Numbered from the stretch's first letter, positions 41,766 to 50,825 are shown. The stretch: 64,000 nt of DNA from an uncultured Mailhella sp. (GCF_963931295.1 NZ_OZ007001.1:2373001-2437000), one strand, 5' to 3'. Numbers and translations: made by a program. The notes: generated from the letters alone by a model not told the origin.

Positions 41766-42515
41766 CTATTCGTGCCTGAGGTTGTCGGAAGCGATCTTGT
41801 AGGCGATGTGTCTTTTCTGCATCCAGCGCACGACGAGGCAGTCCACGAAAGGCGAGAGCAGCCTGTTCCACAGATTGAACTTGGAAACGCCCGCCACGCG
41901 GGGAAAGTGCGACACGTTCACCTGCTTCACCCGGCCGCCTTCAAGCTGAATGAGCGCGGGAAAGAAGCGGTGCATGCCCTTGAAGAAGGGCAGGGAGCGG
42001 GCCATGTCGGCGCGCATGACCTTGAGGGGGCAGCCGGTGTCGCGCGCGCCGTCCTTGATCATCATGCGGCGGAAGCCGTTGGCGATGCGCGACTGAATCT
42101 TCTTGAAGCCGGTGTCCTTGCGGTTGGCGCGCACGCCGGTGACGAGCTCGTAGTCGCTAAGGTAGGGCGTGAGCAGATCCAGTTCCTCGGGCGCGGTCTG
42201 AAGATCGGCGTCGATGTAGGCGAGGTAGGGGGAGAGCACCTGATCCATGCCCGCCTTGAGCGCGCTGCTGAGGCCCGTGTTGCAGGCAAGCTCGATGAAG
42301 AAGAAGTGTTCGTGTTCGGCGCAGGCGGCGCGGATTTTTTCGCCGCTGGCGTCGGAGGAGCCGTCGTTGATGAAGAGCACGCAGGAGGACATTTTGGCGC
42401 GGGGCAGGTAGGCGGCCAGGCGCGAGGACAGGGCCTGCATGTTGTCTTCTTCGTTGTAAACGGGAACGAGTATGGTCAGATCGTAGGAGGCGGTCTGGTT
42501 CTGCTGGCTGGTCAT
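41766..42515 (-). CDS. GT2 glycosyltransferase, polyprenyl-phosphate sugar synthase type
   Basis: 249 aa, a GT-A fold of the DPM1/ArnC/RgtE group without C-terminal membrane helices. ILVPVYNEEDN, FINDGSSD, NTGLSSALKAG and YIDADLQTAPEEL (the metal-binding DAD) are intact. It should load a sugar from its UDP donor onto undecaprenyl phosphate on the cytoplasmic side. The ATG at 42515 is chosen because GGGGAG precedes it and TILVPVYN follows shortly; codons upstream are not protein-like. Confidence 0.88.
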   Translation of the reverse strand: MTSQQNQTASYDLTILVPVYNEEDNMQALSSRLAAYLPRAKMSSCVLFINDGSSDASGEKIRAACAEHEHFFFIELACNTGLSSALKAGMDQVLSPYLAYIDADLQTAPEELDLLTPYLSDYELVTGVRANRKDTGFKKIQSRIANGFRRMMIKDGARDTGCPLKVMRADMARSLPFFKGMHRFFPALIQLEGGRVKQVNVSHFPRVAGVSKFNLWNRLLSPFVDCLVVRWMQKRHIAYKIASDNLRHE

Positions 42516-42621
42516 GATCGTTCTCCCCGGCGTCTTGCGCCGTGTGAGGGGGTGGGAGCGGGGGGCTTCGGCCGGAAGGGCCGCGCCGCGAGGAGCCGGA
42601 CGCGCAGGGGCGTCCGGCAAA

Positions 42622-43641
42622 TCAGTCTTCCCGGATGGGATTGTCATCGGAGAGGTACCACTCGGCAAAGCGTCGGATGCCTTCGGCAAGGGGCGTGGCG
42701 GGCGCAAAGCCGGTGAGCTTCTGCAGCTTTGAGGTGTCGGCCCAGGTCTGATACACGTCGCCCTTCTGCATGGGCATCATGATTTTTTCGGCCTTTCTGC
42801 CCAGCGACTCTTCCAGAATGCTGATGAAGTCCATGAGGGCCATGGGATGTCCGCAGCCGACGTTGTAGATGTCGGTGGGCACGGGCCCCTCGGGCGCATG
42901 ATCGATGAGCCGAACCACGGATTCGATGATGTCGTCGATGTAGGTGAAGTCGCGCGAGAGGTTTCCGTTGTTGAACACCTTGATGGGCTCTCCGGCGAGA
43001 ATGGCTTTTGCAAAGAGCACGGGAGCCATGTCGGGTCTGCCCCAGGGGCCGTACACGGTGAAGAAGCGCAGGCCCGTGGAGGGAATGCGGTAGAGATGCG
43101 CGTACACGTGGGCCATGAGCTCGTCGCAGCGCTTGGTGGCGGCGTAGAGGGACACCGGGGTGTTCACCGGATCTTCTTCGCTGAAGGGCGTTTTTTCGTT
43201 GCCGCCGTACACGGAGCTTGAGGAGGCGAAGAGCAGATGCTTCACCGGATGGCGGCGGCAGCATTCCAGCAGATTGACGAAGCCGTACACGTTGCCCTCC
43301 ACGTAGGAAAAGGGATTTTCCAGGGAGTAGCGCACGCCTGCCTGACCAGCCAGGTTGACGGCGACGTCGAACGCGCCTTCGGCAAACAGCTTTTCGAGGC
43401 CTTCGCGGTCTTCGAGGCGCAGGCGCACGAAGCGAAAGCCCGGATGCGAGGCGCTTTTCGCGCAGACGGCGTAGTCCGTCTCTCCGGTCACGCCGAGCCT
43501 GGCCAGACGGGCCGTCTTGAGGCGTGGGGAATAGTAGTCGTTGATTTCGTCTATGCCCGTCACGCTGTGGCCCATGTCGAGCAGCCTTCGGGAGAGAAAG
43601 TAGCCGATGAAGCCGGCCGCGCCGGTAACGAGTATGTTCAT
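42622..43641 (-). CDS. UDP-glucuronate 4-epimerase-like NAD-dependent epimerase
   Basis: 339 aa, SDR-extended fold. NAD-binding GAAGFIG at the N-terminus; catalytic Ser/Tyr/Lys in SSSSVYGG and YAATK; LAGQAGVRYSLENP and NLLECCR are typical of the UDP-glucuronate 4-epimerases (CapI/GAE type), which make UDP-galacturonate. The start at 43641 has AAGGA six bases upstream. It follows ugd by 88 bp, so UDP-glucose to UDP-glucuronate to UDP-galacturonate is encoded as a pair. Confidence 0.9.
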   Translation of the reverse strand: MNILVTGAAGFIGYFLSRRLLDMGHSVTGIDEINDYYSPRLKTARLARLGVTGETDYAVCAKSASHPGFRFVRLRLEDREGLEKLFAEGAFDVAVNLAGQAGVRYSLENPFSYVEGNVYGFVNLLECCRRHPVKHLLFASSSSVYGGNEKTPFSEEDPVNTPVSLYAATKRCDELMAHVYAHLYRIPSTGLRFFTVYGPWGRPDMAPVLFAKAILAGEPIKVFNNGNLSRDFTYIDDIIESVVRLIDHAPEGPVPTDIYNVGCGHPMALMDFISILEESLGRKAEKIMMPMQKGDVYQTWADTSKLQKLTGFAPATPLAEGIRRFAEWYLSDDNPIRED

Positions 43642-43729
43642 AAGCAGTCCTTTTTCATGCAAACGGCTCCTCGTTCACGCGGAAGAAGGAGCCGGGAGGC
43701 GCGGAGCGCCGCAAAAGTCAGGCGAGAGC

Positions 43730-45040
43730 TCAGCCTATTCTGTATCCGGTGAATCCGGTGTGCTTGAGGCTCTCTTCCCTGTAGATGTTGCGTCCGTCGA
43801 AAATGATCGGGCTCTTCATGGCTGCGCGCAGCTTCTTCCAGTCGGGCAGACGGAATTCCTTCCATTCGGTGACCACGGCGAGGGCGTCCGCGCCGCTCGC
43901 GGCTTCGTACATGTCGGGAGCGAAGAATACGGAGTCGCCGAGCAGGGAGCGGCATTTTTCCATGGCCACGGGGTCGAACACGCGCACGGCGCAGCCGGCC
44001 TTGAGAAGCGCGTCAATGAGCACGAGCGAGGGAGCCTCGCGCATGTCGTCGGTGCCGGGCTTGAAGGCGAGCCCCCACACGGCAATGGTGCGGCCACTGA
44101 GGGAATCGCCGAAGTGGCGGGAAATTTTTTCAAAAAGTACGGTTTTCTGCCGGGCGTTCACGCGTTCCACGGCCTGAAGCACGTCCATGTCGTAGCCGTA
44201 GCGGGCGGCGGTGGCAATGAGGGCCTTCACGTCCTTGGGAAAGCAGGAACCGCCGTAGCCGCAGCCCGCGTACAGAAACTTGGGCCCGATGCGGTGATCC
44301 ATGCCTATGCCCTTGCGCACCATGTCCACGCTGGCGCCCACGCGCTCGCAGAGATTGGCTATGTCGTTCATGAACGAAATGCGCGTGGCGAGCATGGCGT
44401 TGGCCGTGTACTTGGTGAGCTCGGACGAGGCGCGATCCATGAACAGCATGCGGTCGCCGGTCATCATGAAGGGGCGGTACAGCTCGCTCATGATGGCGCG
44501 GGCGCGGTCGCTTTCCACGCCGATGATGACGCGGTCGGGCATCATGAAGTCGTTGACGGCGTGACCTTCCTTGAGAAATTCGGGATTGGAGACCACGTCG
44601 AAGTTGAAGGAAACGCCCCGGGCGTCGAGTTCCTCGCGGAGAATGGCCTCCACCTTGGCGCAGGTGCCCACGGGAACCGTGGACTTGACCACCACCACAA
44701 GGTCGCCCTTCATGAGCTGCCCCACGGAACGGGCGGCGTTGCACACGTAGGTGAGATCGGCGCTTCCGTCTTCGCCTTCGGGGGTGCCCACGGCGATGAA
44801 GGCCGCGTCCGCGCCGTCGAGGCATGCTTCCAGGGAGGTGGTGAAATGGAGTCGGCCCGCGGCGGCGTTGCGGGCGAGCAGTTCCGGCAGCGCGGGTTCA
44901 TAGATGGGGCAGCCGCCGGCGTTGAGCTTGGCGACCTTGGCGGCGTCGGTGTCCATGCACCAGACGTCGAGCCCGACTTCGGAAAAGCATGCGGCCGTCA
45001 CCAGCCCCACGTAGCCCGAACCTATCACAATGATTTTCAT
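43730..45040 (-). CDS. ugd: UDP-glucose 6-dehydrogenase
   Basis: 436 aa. It oxidises UDP-glucose to UDP-glucuronate with two NAD+. GSGYVGL (residues 7-13), GTPEGEDGSAD (about 85-95), FLKEG and the catalytic Cys266 in GGSCFPKD are present, with the C-terminal UDP-binding domain complete. The ATG at 45040 follows AAGGA and starts directly with the NAD-binding strand; the upstream in-frame extension is not protein-like. It heads the five-gene glycolipid unit. Upstream lie a TTGACA hexamer and a CpxR-type box. Confidence 0.96.
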   Translation of the reverse strand: MKIIVIGSGYVGLVTAACFSEVGLDVWCMDTDAAKVAKLNAGGCPIYEPALPELLARNAAAGRLHFTTSLEACLDGADAAFIAVGTPEGEDGSADLTYVCNAARSVGQLMKGDLVVVVKSTVPVGTCAKVEAILREELDARGVSFNFDVVSNPEFLKEGHAVNDFMMPDRVIIGVESDRARAIMSELYRPFMMTGDRMLFMDRASSELTKYTANAMLATRISFMNDIANLCERVGASVDMVRKGIGMDHRIGPKFLYAGCGYGGSCFPKDVKALIATAARYGYDMDVLQAVERVNARQKTVLFEKISRHFGDSLSGRTIAVWGLAFKPGTDDMREAPSLVLIDALLKAGCAVRVFDPVAMEKCRSLLGDSVFFAPDMYEAASGADALAVVTEWKEFRLPDWKKLRAAMKSPIIFDGRNIYREESLKHTGFTGYRIG

Positions 45041-45783
45041 CCGTGGTCCTTTGTCAAAGTTGTGTTTCCCGGAAGGAAACAGACCGGACGGGGAGCCCCG
45101 TCGGAAGGAAAGCAGGTGCGGGCGCAACCGTGCCGGGCGCGATGTGCGGGAAGAAAAGTCCCGCCAAAAAGAGTCCTTCTCCGTCTGCGGACGGAGGGCA
45201 AAAGGGCGTGTCGGGCGTCGGTTGCCGCCGGGCATGCGGCCATGTCTTTTGCCGGGAAAAGCGCGGACTGACTGCATGTTTTACACTCTTGCTTAGTCTA
45301 AGGGTACAGAATTGTCAACGATCGTTACAGTCCGTTACAGAGCGGAGTCGTTGAAAGGCAAGGCTTCGGCGGAAAAGAGAGCATTGCCGCCCGTGCGGGA
45401 AAAGCGCGGAAACACGGTCTGCGCGCAGGGCGCGGGCTTGCGTCGGGGCGGGGGAAAAGCGCAGGGCGCGCCTTGGTCTTTGTTGCGGGCGTGCCTGCCG
45501 GGATAGCTGCCCGCGCGGAGCTCTTCCGGCGGCGGGAGCGTGCGGGGCGTGTTGCCGGCGAACCCGGAAGGAGGGGCGGCGCATTCGGCGGCGCAGAGGC
45601 GGAGGGGCTTCATCCACGCCGCCCGGAGTCCTTCCGCGTCCTTTCGCCGCATCGAAAGAGCCGCCTGAGCGGGATGCGGGCAGGCTGCGGGAAAGCGCTC
45701 GCAAACAGGGAAGAACACGCGGGGGAAGCTTGCCGTTTCCCGCTTCGGACCGGGAAAAACGGCGTCTTTGCGCAAAACGGCGT
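45041..45783. other. Intergenic stretch between ugd and the BaiN-like gene
   Basis: 743 bp without a credible gene. The part near 45300-45340 carries the ugd promoter region and CpxR-type box (annotated separately). The remainder, 45345-45783, is GC-rich and shows nothing I recognise. Confidence 0.55.
45313..45338 (-). promoter_or_regulatory. Promoter region of ugd with CpxR-type box
   Basis: On the minus strand GTAAC-GGACT-GTAAC (45338-45324) ends six bases before a perfect -35 TTGACA (45318-45313). The -10 is poor (TAAGCA at 17-base spacing), as for an activator-dependent promoter. The leader to the ugd ATG would be about 250 nt. Confidence 0.6.
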
Positions 45784-47028
45784 CTATCGGCGGGGCGCGC
45801 GTTCGCCCGCAAGCGCGGAGGAGACGAGCTCGCCGCTTGCAAGCGCCCAGTGAATGTTGTAGCCGCCGAGCAGTCCCGTGACGTTCAGCATTTCGCCGCA
45901 GAAGTAGAGCCCCGGCACCTTTCGGCTTTCAAGGCGTCGAGTGAGTCCGGAGAGCCGCACGCCTCCCGCCGCGGCTTCGGCCTTTTTCAGGCCTTCCGTG
46001 CCCGAGGGGCGGCAGCGGAAGCGATGCACGGCGTCGGCAAGGCGCTGCCTGTCCTTTTTACCGAGCTCCGCGCATTTTCTGCGGGCCAGATCTTCCGGGC
46101 AGAGCGCGTCGGCAAGGCGGGCGGGCATGTAGCGCGAGAGCAGATTGCGCACAAGAAGTCTGCCGTGCTCCTTTTCGTTGAGAAGTTCGAGCACGGGCAG
46201 TTCCGGCAGAAAGTCGAGCACCAGCTCGTCGCCGCTCTGCCACCAGCAGGAAGCCACCAGCACGGCCGGGCCGCTCACGCCGCGATGCGTGAACAGCAAA
46301 GAGCGTATGCCCGCAGGATCGGGCCGGATATCCTGACCGTTTTTACGCAGCCCCGCGCGCACGTTGAGGCTGATGCCTTCCAGACCGGAGAGCGGCCAGT
46401 CGCCGGGCATGACGAGCGGCACGAGCACGGGCCGGAACGGTTCGACGTCATGCCCCCACGAGGCCGCAAGCCTTGTCAGGGAATCGCTGGATCCCGCGGC
46501 GGGAAAGGCCGGAGAGCCTCCGGCCAGCACCAGACGCCTTGCACTCACCCGTTCCTCTCCGGCGGCAAAGGAGAAGGCGGCCTCTTCGCCGCTTCTGCCG
46601 AAGGACGGCGAGGACGCGGGCAGGGAAAAGCCGCGGGCCGTGCAGCCGAGATAGAAGTCCACGCGTTCGTCGTCGCACTGCACGGCCAGCCTGTCGGCCA
46701 GAAACGCGGCCGGGCGCAGACCGAAAATCTGCCCGAAGTCCCGTTCCTCAAAGGGCAGGCACAGTTCGCGCAGCAGGTCGAGCACTCTCTCGCAGGGAAA
46801 GGCGCGCAGCACGGTGCGCACCACGTCGGGAGCGTCGGTGAGGTAGTGCGCTTCCGTGATGGTGCGGTTGGTGAAGTTGCCGCGTCCGCCCCCGGCCAGC
46901 GAAAGCTTGACGCCCGGCCTGTCGTGACTGTCCACAAGCGCCACGGAAAGCCCGCGGCGGGCCGCGTTTCTGGCGCAGAGAAGTCCTGAGGGGCCGGCTC
47001 CGATGATGGCGACGTCGTAAAGGAACAT
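45784..47028 (-). CDS. BaiN/HI0933-like FAD-dependent oxidoreductase
   Basis: 414 aa. N-terminal FAD motif VAIIGAGPSGLLCARNAARRG, then the HI0933-family signature LSLAGGGRGNFTN (about 54-66) and the C-terminal CGEMLNVTGLLGGYNIHWALASG. Family members are flavoproteins of uncertain role; BaiN of bile-acid-dehydroxylating Clostridium reduces a steroid double bond, but most homologues have no assigned substrate. The start at 47028 has AGGAG upstream. It follows ispDF by 68 bp in the same direction. Confidence 0.88.
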   Translation of the reverse strand: MFLYDVAIIGAGPSGLLCARNAARRGLSVALVDSHDRPGVKLSLAGGGRGNFTNRTITEAHYLTDAPDVVRTVLRAFPCERVLDLLRELCLPFEERDFGQIFGLRPAAFLADRLAVQCDDERVDFYLGCTARGFSLPASSPSFGRSGEEAAFSFAAGEERVSARRLVLAGGSPAFPAAGSSDSLTRLAASWGHDVEPFRPVLVPLVMPGDWPLSGLEGISLNVRAGLRKNGQDIRPDPAGIRSLLFTHRGVSGPAVLVASCWWQSGDELVLDFLPELPVLELLNEKEHGRLLVRNLLSRYMPARLADALCPEDLARRKCAELGKKDRQRLADAVHRFRCRPSGTEGLKKAEAAAGGVRLSGLTRRLESRKVPGLYFCGEMLNVTGLLGGYNIHWALASGELVSSALAGERAPRR

Positions 47029-47096
47029 GAGGTCTCCTGAGAAAGGCGTGGGCGCGCGGCCCGGCAAAGGAAAGAGGGGGCCCGGAAAGCGCCGGA

Positions 47097-48290
47097 TCAG
47101 CGCTCGGCGCGCAGCGCCGTGACGAGCGCCACGGCCTTGATGCCCTGAAGAGCGCCGGTGAAGCCCAGCTTCTCTTCCGTGGTGGCCTTGAAGGCCACGT
47201 GATCGAGGGGCAGATCGAGCAGCCTTGCCACGTTGCGGCGGATGGCGTCGGCGCGGGGGGCAAGCTTCGGCTTCTGGGCTATCACGGTGAGGTCGGCATG
47301 CACGAGGCGCACGTGGGCTTCGGCGGCCTTCGCAAGCACCTGATCGAGCAGCACCACCGAGGAAATGTTGTCGAAGGCGGGATCGTTGTCCGGGAACAGC
47401 TGGCCGATGTCGCCCCCGGCAAAGCAGCCGAGCACGGCGTCCATGAGGGCGTGGAGCAGCACGTCGCCGTCGGAGTGGGCGCGGATGAGGTATTCGCCGC
47501 CTATTTCCACGCCGCCCAGCATAAGCGGACGATTGCCGCCGTAGGCGTGAACGTCGTAGCCGTAGCCGCAGCAGGGCAGAGAAGGTTTGTGTTCGGCAAG
47601 CAAGGCGAGATCCTGTGGGTTGGTGATCTTGACGTTGTCCCGGTCGCCTTCCACGACGAGCACGGGAGAGCCGACGCGCTCCATGAGCGAGGCGTCGTCG
47701 GTGACGTTCCAGCCTTCGCGGTCGGCGCGTTCGTGGGCTTCGCGCAGCGCGGCGAGCTCGAAGGCCTGCGGCGTCTGCACGGCGCGCAGCGACGCGCGCT
47801 CCGGCGTGCGCGTGACAAAGCCGTGCGCGTCGGTTTCCTTCACGGTGTCGGTGACGGACACGCCCGGAATCACGCCGGAAACCGAACCTTCCCGCAGCGC
47901 GTCGGCAAGTCTGGTCACGAGGGCGGTGCGCAGAAAGGGGCGCGCGCCGTCGTGAATGAGCACTGTGCGGCAGTCATCCGGCAGTGCGGCGAGCGCGTGA
48001 CGCACGGAATCCTGACGACGCTCTCCGCCCGCGGCAAAACGAAGGGGCACGCCGCAGGATTCTTTGGCGTTGAGTTCGAGCGCCTCCTGACGGGCCCTTT
48101 CCAGACGCTCTTCGGGAAACACGAACACCAGACCGTGAATCAGCGGCGACGCGGCCATGGCGCGCGCCGAATGCCACCAGAGCGGCGCTCCCTGGTAGGG
48201 CAGAAACTGCTTGGCTTCGCCGCCCGTGGCCTCGGCCATGCGGCGGCCCTGACCGGCGGCGAGGATGACGCCCCAGCATTCATTATGCAT
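47097..48290 (-). CDS. ispDF: Bifunctional IspD/IspF of the MEP isoprenoid pathway
   Basis: 397 aa. The N-terminal half is IspD (CTP-dependent cytidylyltransferase: GVILAAGQGRRMAEATGGEAKQFLPYQG; HDGARPF; VQTPQAF). The C-terminal half from about residue 240 is IspF (GYGYDVHAYGGN with the metal Asp/His, RAHSDGDVLLHALMDAVLG, KATTEEKLGFTG). The fusion carries out two non-consecutive steps, as in many delta-, epsilon- and alpha-proteobacteria. The ATG at 48290 has GAGG upstream. Its leader contains the 3' end region and hairpin behind rnpB. Confidence 0.97.
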   Translation of the reverse strand: MHNECWGVILAAGQGRRMAEATGGEAKQFLPYQGAPLWWHSARAMAASPLIHGLVFVFPEERLERARQEALELNAKESCGVPLRFAAGGERRQDSVRHALAALPDDCRTVLIHDGARPFLRTALVTRLADALREGSVSGVIPGVSVTDTVKETDAHGFVTRTPERASLRAVQTPQAFELAALREAHERADREGWNVTDDASLMERVGSPVLVVEGDRDNVKITNPQDLALLAEHKPSLPCCGYGYDVHAYGGNRPLMLGGVEIGGEYLIRAHSDGDVLLHALMDAVLGCFAGGDIGQLFPDNDPAFDNISSVVLLDQVLAKAAEAHVRLVHADLTVIAQKPKLAPRADAIRRNVARLLDLPLDHVAFKATTEEKLGFTGALQGIKAVALVTALRAER

Positions 48291-48311
48291 GCTCACCTCG
48301 CGGATAACAGG

Positions 48312-48341
48312 ATGGGGAGGGAACTTGCGCTCCCTCCCCAT
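48312..48341 (-). terminator. Hairpin behind rnpB, in front of ispDF
   Basis: ATGGGGAGGGA (48312-48322) pairs perfectly with TCCCTCCCCAT (48331-48341). It follows the rnpB 3' end directly (TTTTATC in between) and stops 21 bases before the ispDF ATG. There is no T-run after it, so some read-through into ispDF is likely. Confidence 0.55.
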
Positions 48342-48348
48342 GATAAAA

Positions 48349-48704
48349 GGAGTCGGACTATAAGCCGGGTTTTGTACCGTTCCGAAGAACGGCGGCTGTC
48401 ATTCCTCTAGAGACGCGGTTGCCCGCGCCTTCAAGCAACCTACCCGGAAACCATGGGCCGGGCCGGCCGGTTTCCCTATTTGGTCTTGCTTCGGATGGGG
48501 CTTGCCTGGCCTGACGTGTCGCCACGTCAGCCGGTGAGCTCTTGCCTCACCGTTTCACCCTTGCCGCTCCGAAGAACGGCGGTCTGCTTTCTGTTGCGCT
48601 TTCCAGCGGTCGCCCGCTCTGGCCGTTAGCCAGCATCCTGCCCTGCGAAGCCCGGACTTTCCTCCCCGGATCATGCGATCCGCAGCGACAGCCCGTCCGA
48701 CTCC
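48349..48704 (-). ncRNA. rnpB: RNase P RNA (class A)
   Basis: The minus strand begins GGAGTCGGACGGGCTGTCGC and soon carries GAGGAAAGTCCGGGCT, then GCAGGATGCTGGCTAACGGC, the conserved CR-I/P3-P4 region. It ends AAACCCGGCTTATAGTCCGACTCC. The 5' GGAGTCGGAC (48704-48695) pairs with the 3' GTCCGACTCC (48358-48349) as helix P1. About 356 nt. This is the catalytic RNA that trims tRNA 5' ends with RnpA. It sits between the C4 zinc-ribbon gene and ispDF, all on the same strand. Confidence 0.96.
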
Positions 48705-48759
48705 GAATTTGTGCGCGTTGCAGCGTTCAGCCGCGCCAAACGCGGCCAGACTCCGACGC

Positions 48760-49530
48760 TTATTCCGCGCTTTCCGCAGCCCTGGCTTCGGGCTTGGGAG
48801 CGTTGGGATCCTGATAGTCGTGGGCCCAGTACATGAGACGCTGGCAGTTCGGGCAGCTCATGATGTGGTTGCCGCGCTGCAGATCAATGAACACCTGCGG
48901 CGGAATGGCAATGTGGCAGCCCGAGCAGATGCCCGCTTCCACAGGCACGATCACCGGATGACGCAGGCGGTTGCGGATGAATTCATAGCGGCTCAGCACG
49001 GGCGGGGAAATGAGGGCCGCCACTTCGGCACGCTGGGCTTCCAGCGCTTCAAGACGGGTGCGGCATTCGGCGATGCGCTTTTCCAGATTTTCCTTCTGGC
49101 TTTCGAGCTCGGCCTTGAGTTCGTTCCAGGTTTCCTCCACGGACTGAAGATTGCTCTCCTGCAGGGAACGTTCTTCCTGCAGAGCCATGCGCTCTTCCTC
49201 GCGGGTCTGGTTCTGGCGTTCCATGCTGTCCATTTCGCGGATCATGGCCTGATATTCGCGGTCGTTTTCCACCTGCATCAGCTTGTTCTTGCTGTTGTTC
49301 AGGCGGGATTCGTCGTCCTGAATGTCGGCGTCGAGGCGCTTCTGCTGTTCCTGCAGGTGCTGGAGCTTGTCCAGAATCCAGTTGCGCTGGGTGTCCTGCG
49401 AGTTGAAACGCTTCTGCAGAGATTCCACTTCCTTGGGAGCGGCTTCCATTTCGGCCTGCACGGCGTGAATGCCGTCGTCCACGTGCTGGAGAGCCACAAG
49501 CTGGCGGATCTGTTCAATATAGAGGCTCAC
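48760..49530 (-). CDS. Coiled-coil C4-type zinc-ribbon protein (CdsZ/HP0958-like)
   Basis: 256 aa. Residues 1-175 are an almost continuous coiled coil (long Glu/Gln/Leu/Lys heptads). The C-terminal C4 zinc ribbon (about 200-235) is CSGCHIAIPP and CPNCQRLMYW. Homologues (HP0958 in Helicobacter, CdsZ) bind RNA or partner proteins, affecting flagellar or general RNA metabolism; the exact role here is unknown. Its start overlaps the Nif3-like stop codon by four bases, so it is translated from the same mRNA; rnpB follows 55 bp downstream. Confidence 0.88.
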   Translation of the reverse strand: MSLYIEQIRQLVALQHVDDGIHAVQAEMEAAPKEVESLQKRFNSQDTQRNWILDKLQHLQEQQKRLDADIQDDESRLNNSKNKLMQVENDREYQAMIREMDSMERQNQTREEERMALQEERSLQESNLQSVEETWNELKAELESQKENLEKRIAECRTRLEALEAQRAEVAALISPPVLSRYEFIRNRLRHPVIVPVEAGICSGCHIAIPPQVFIDLQRGNHIMSCPNCQRLMYWAHDYQDPNAPKPEARAAESAE

Positions 49531-50399
49531 GACAGTACCTCCGGTACTTCAGAAAGAAAGGTCAAGGGCAGGAAGGGATCCCTGCCCGGCAAAAACGTCA
49601 CCGTCACGCCGTCAAGCTTCCTGTCCAGAAGCAGCGCGAAGCGGCGTATCATTTCTTCTTCCAGGGAAAAATGCCCCACATCAAGAATTGCCATGGGGCA
49701 GAAATTCGGGCTGCGCGCATCGTGGCGCGAGGCCAGGGCCAGCGCGTCGTGATACTTCACGTCGCCGGTGATGAACACGTCCGCGCCCGCGGCCGCGGCT
49801 TCCTCAAGCAGCGAGGAGCCGGATCCCGTACACACCGCCACGCGGCGGATTTCCCGGTCGGGATCGCCGATGAGACGGGCCACGCCGCACATCCTTTCAA
49901 GCGGCAGCGCTTCGCGCATGACGGCGCAAAGGCGCGCAAGGGACATGGCTTCGGGCAGCCTGCCCGCGCAGCCGAAGCCCCCTTCGACCACGGAGCCGTC
50001 CGGCGCGGTGAACGTGCCCGTCTTTTCCAGAATCACGCGGTCTTCAAGGCCGAGCAGATCGGGCAGCCAGGCGCTCGGTCCGAGGGGATTGGCGTCGAGC
50101 GTGGTGTGGCTTGCGTAGAGGGGCACGTCGTTGCGGTACAGAATGGAGAGCGCGTCGGTGTAGCCGTTCAGCGCGCTCGTCCAGGCGGGGCGCATGGCGA
50201 GCGGATGATGCGTGAGCACCATGTCCGCTCCGGCTTCCACGGCGGCGCGCAGCTGTTCGGGCGCAGGATCGAGGCACACGGCAAGATGGCGTATGTCGGC
50301 GCGGGCCGAGGCCACCTGAACGCCGGAATGATCCCATTCCGCCATAAGCGAAAGGGGAGCCGTCTGTTCAATGATGCTGATAAGCTCGCTCTGAAGCAT
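49527..50399 (-). CDS. Nif3-like dinuclear metal-centre protein
   Basis: 290 aa. GTP cyclohydrolase I type 2/Nif3 family, which forms hexameric rings with a two-metal site. Metal-ligand motifs are seen as VLTHHPL (about 64-70), SHTTLDA (about 95-101) and GHFSLEEE near residue 245. The function of the family is still poorly defined. ATG 50399 is favoured by AAGG upstream; an ATG seven codons earlier is possible. It heads the Nif3-zinc-ribbon pair. Confidence 0.9.
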   Translation of the reverse strand: MLQSELISIIEQTAPLSLMAEWDHSGVQVASARADIRHLAVCLDPAPEQLRAAVEAGADMVLTHHPLAMRPAWTSALNGYTDALSILYRNDVPLYASHTTLDANPLGPSAWLPDLLGLEDRVILEKTGTFTAPDGSVVEGGFGCAGRLPEAMSLARLCAVMREALPLERMCGVARLIGDPDREIRRVAVCTGSGSSLLEEAAAAGADVFITGDVKYHDALALASRHDARSPNFCPMAILDVGHFSLEEEMIRRFALLLDRKLDGVTVTFLPGRDPFLPLTFLSEVPEVLS

Positions 50400-50447
50400 G
50401 GGTGCTGCCTTCTGATACAAAAGCGTGGATATGCCGGGGAATTCATA

Positions 50448-50476
50448 TTTCTAGGGAAACTTCTCTCCTTCGTCAA
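50448..50476 (-). promoter_or_regulatory. Sigma-70-type promoter of the Nif3-like/zinc-ribbon unit
   Basis: TTGACG (50476-50471), a 17-base spacer and TAGAAA (50453-50448) on the minus strand, with a predicted start near 50441 and a leader of about 42 nt. Confidence 0.55.
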
Positions 50477-50825
50477 GTTCCTTTGCGGCGCGGGCCCGGG
50501 GAAGAGGGGGAAATGCGCTCTGCCGGACGCGGCGTCCGTGCTTTAGGGCAAGGACAGGCGCGGGGCGGATCGCTGATCCGGAAGGGCGGCGCGAGCGAGG
50601 CGGCGGGAAAAGCGGCACGGCCCTCCATGTCTGCCGTCGGAGCTTTCGGGCGCAGCGGAAGCTGCCTTCGTGCGCGTCGGCCGAAGGGGGCGACGCTCGG
50701 GGGGGAACCGGAAAGGTTTCCCGCAGCTTCCCGACGCGTTCGAGGGCCTTCGAGCTTTGGGGAAACCGGAGCCGCTTCGGAACTTTTTTCTTGGCGAGCG
50801 GCGCGGATTGCGGTAAGGGAACGCC
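50477..50825. other. Gene-free stretch between the Nif3-like promoter and the DsbA-like gene
   Basis: GC-rich DNA without a credible gene. A small dyad CGGATC-GCT-GATCCG sits near 50565-50580. The last 40 bases hold the ribosome site and presumably the promoter of the DsbA-like gene. Nothing else is recognised. Confidence 0.5.
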
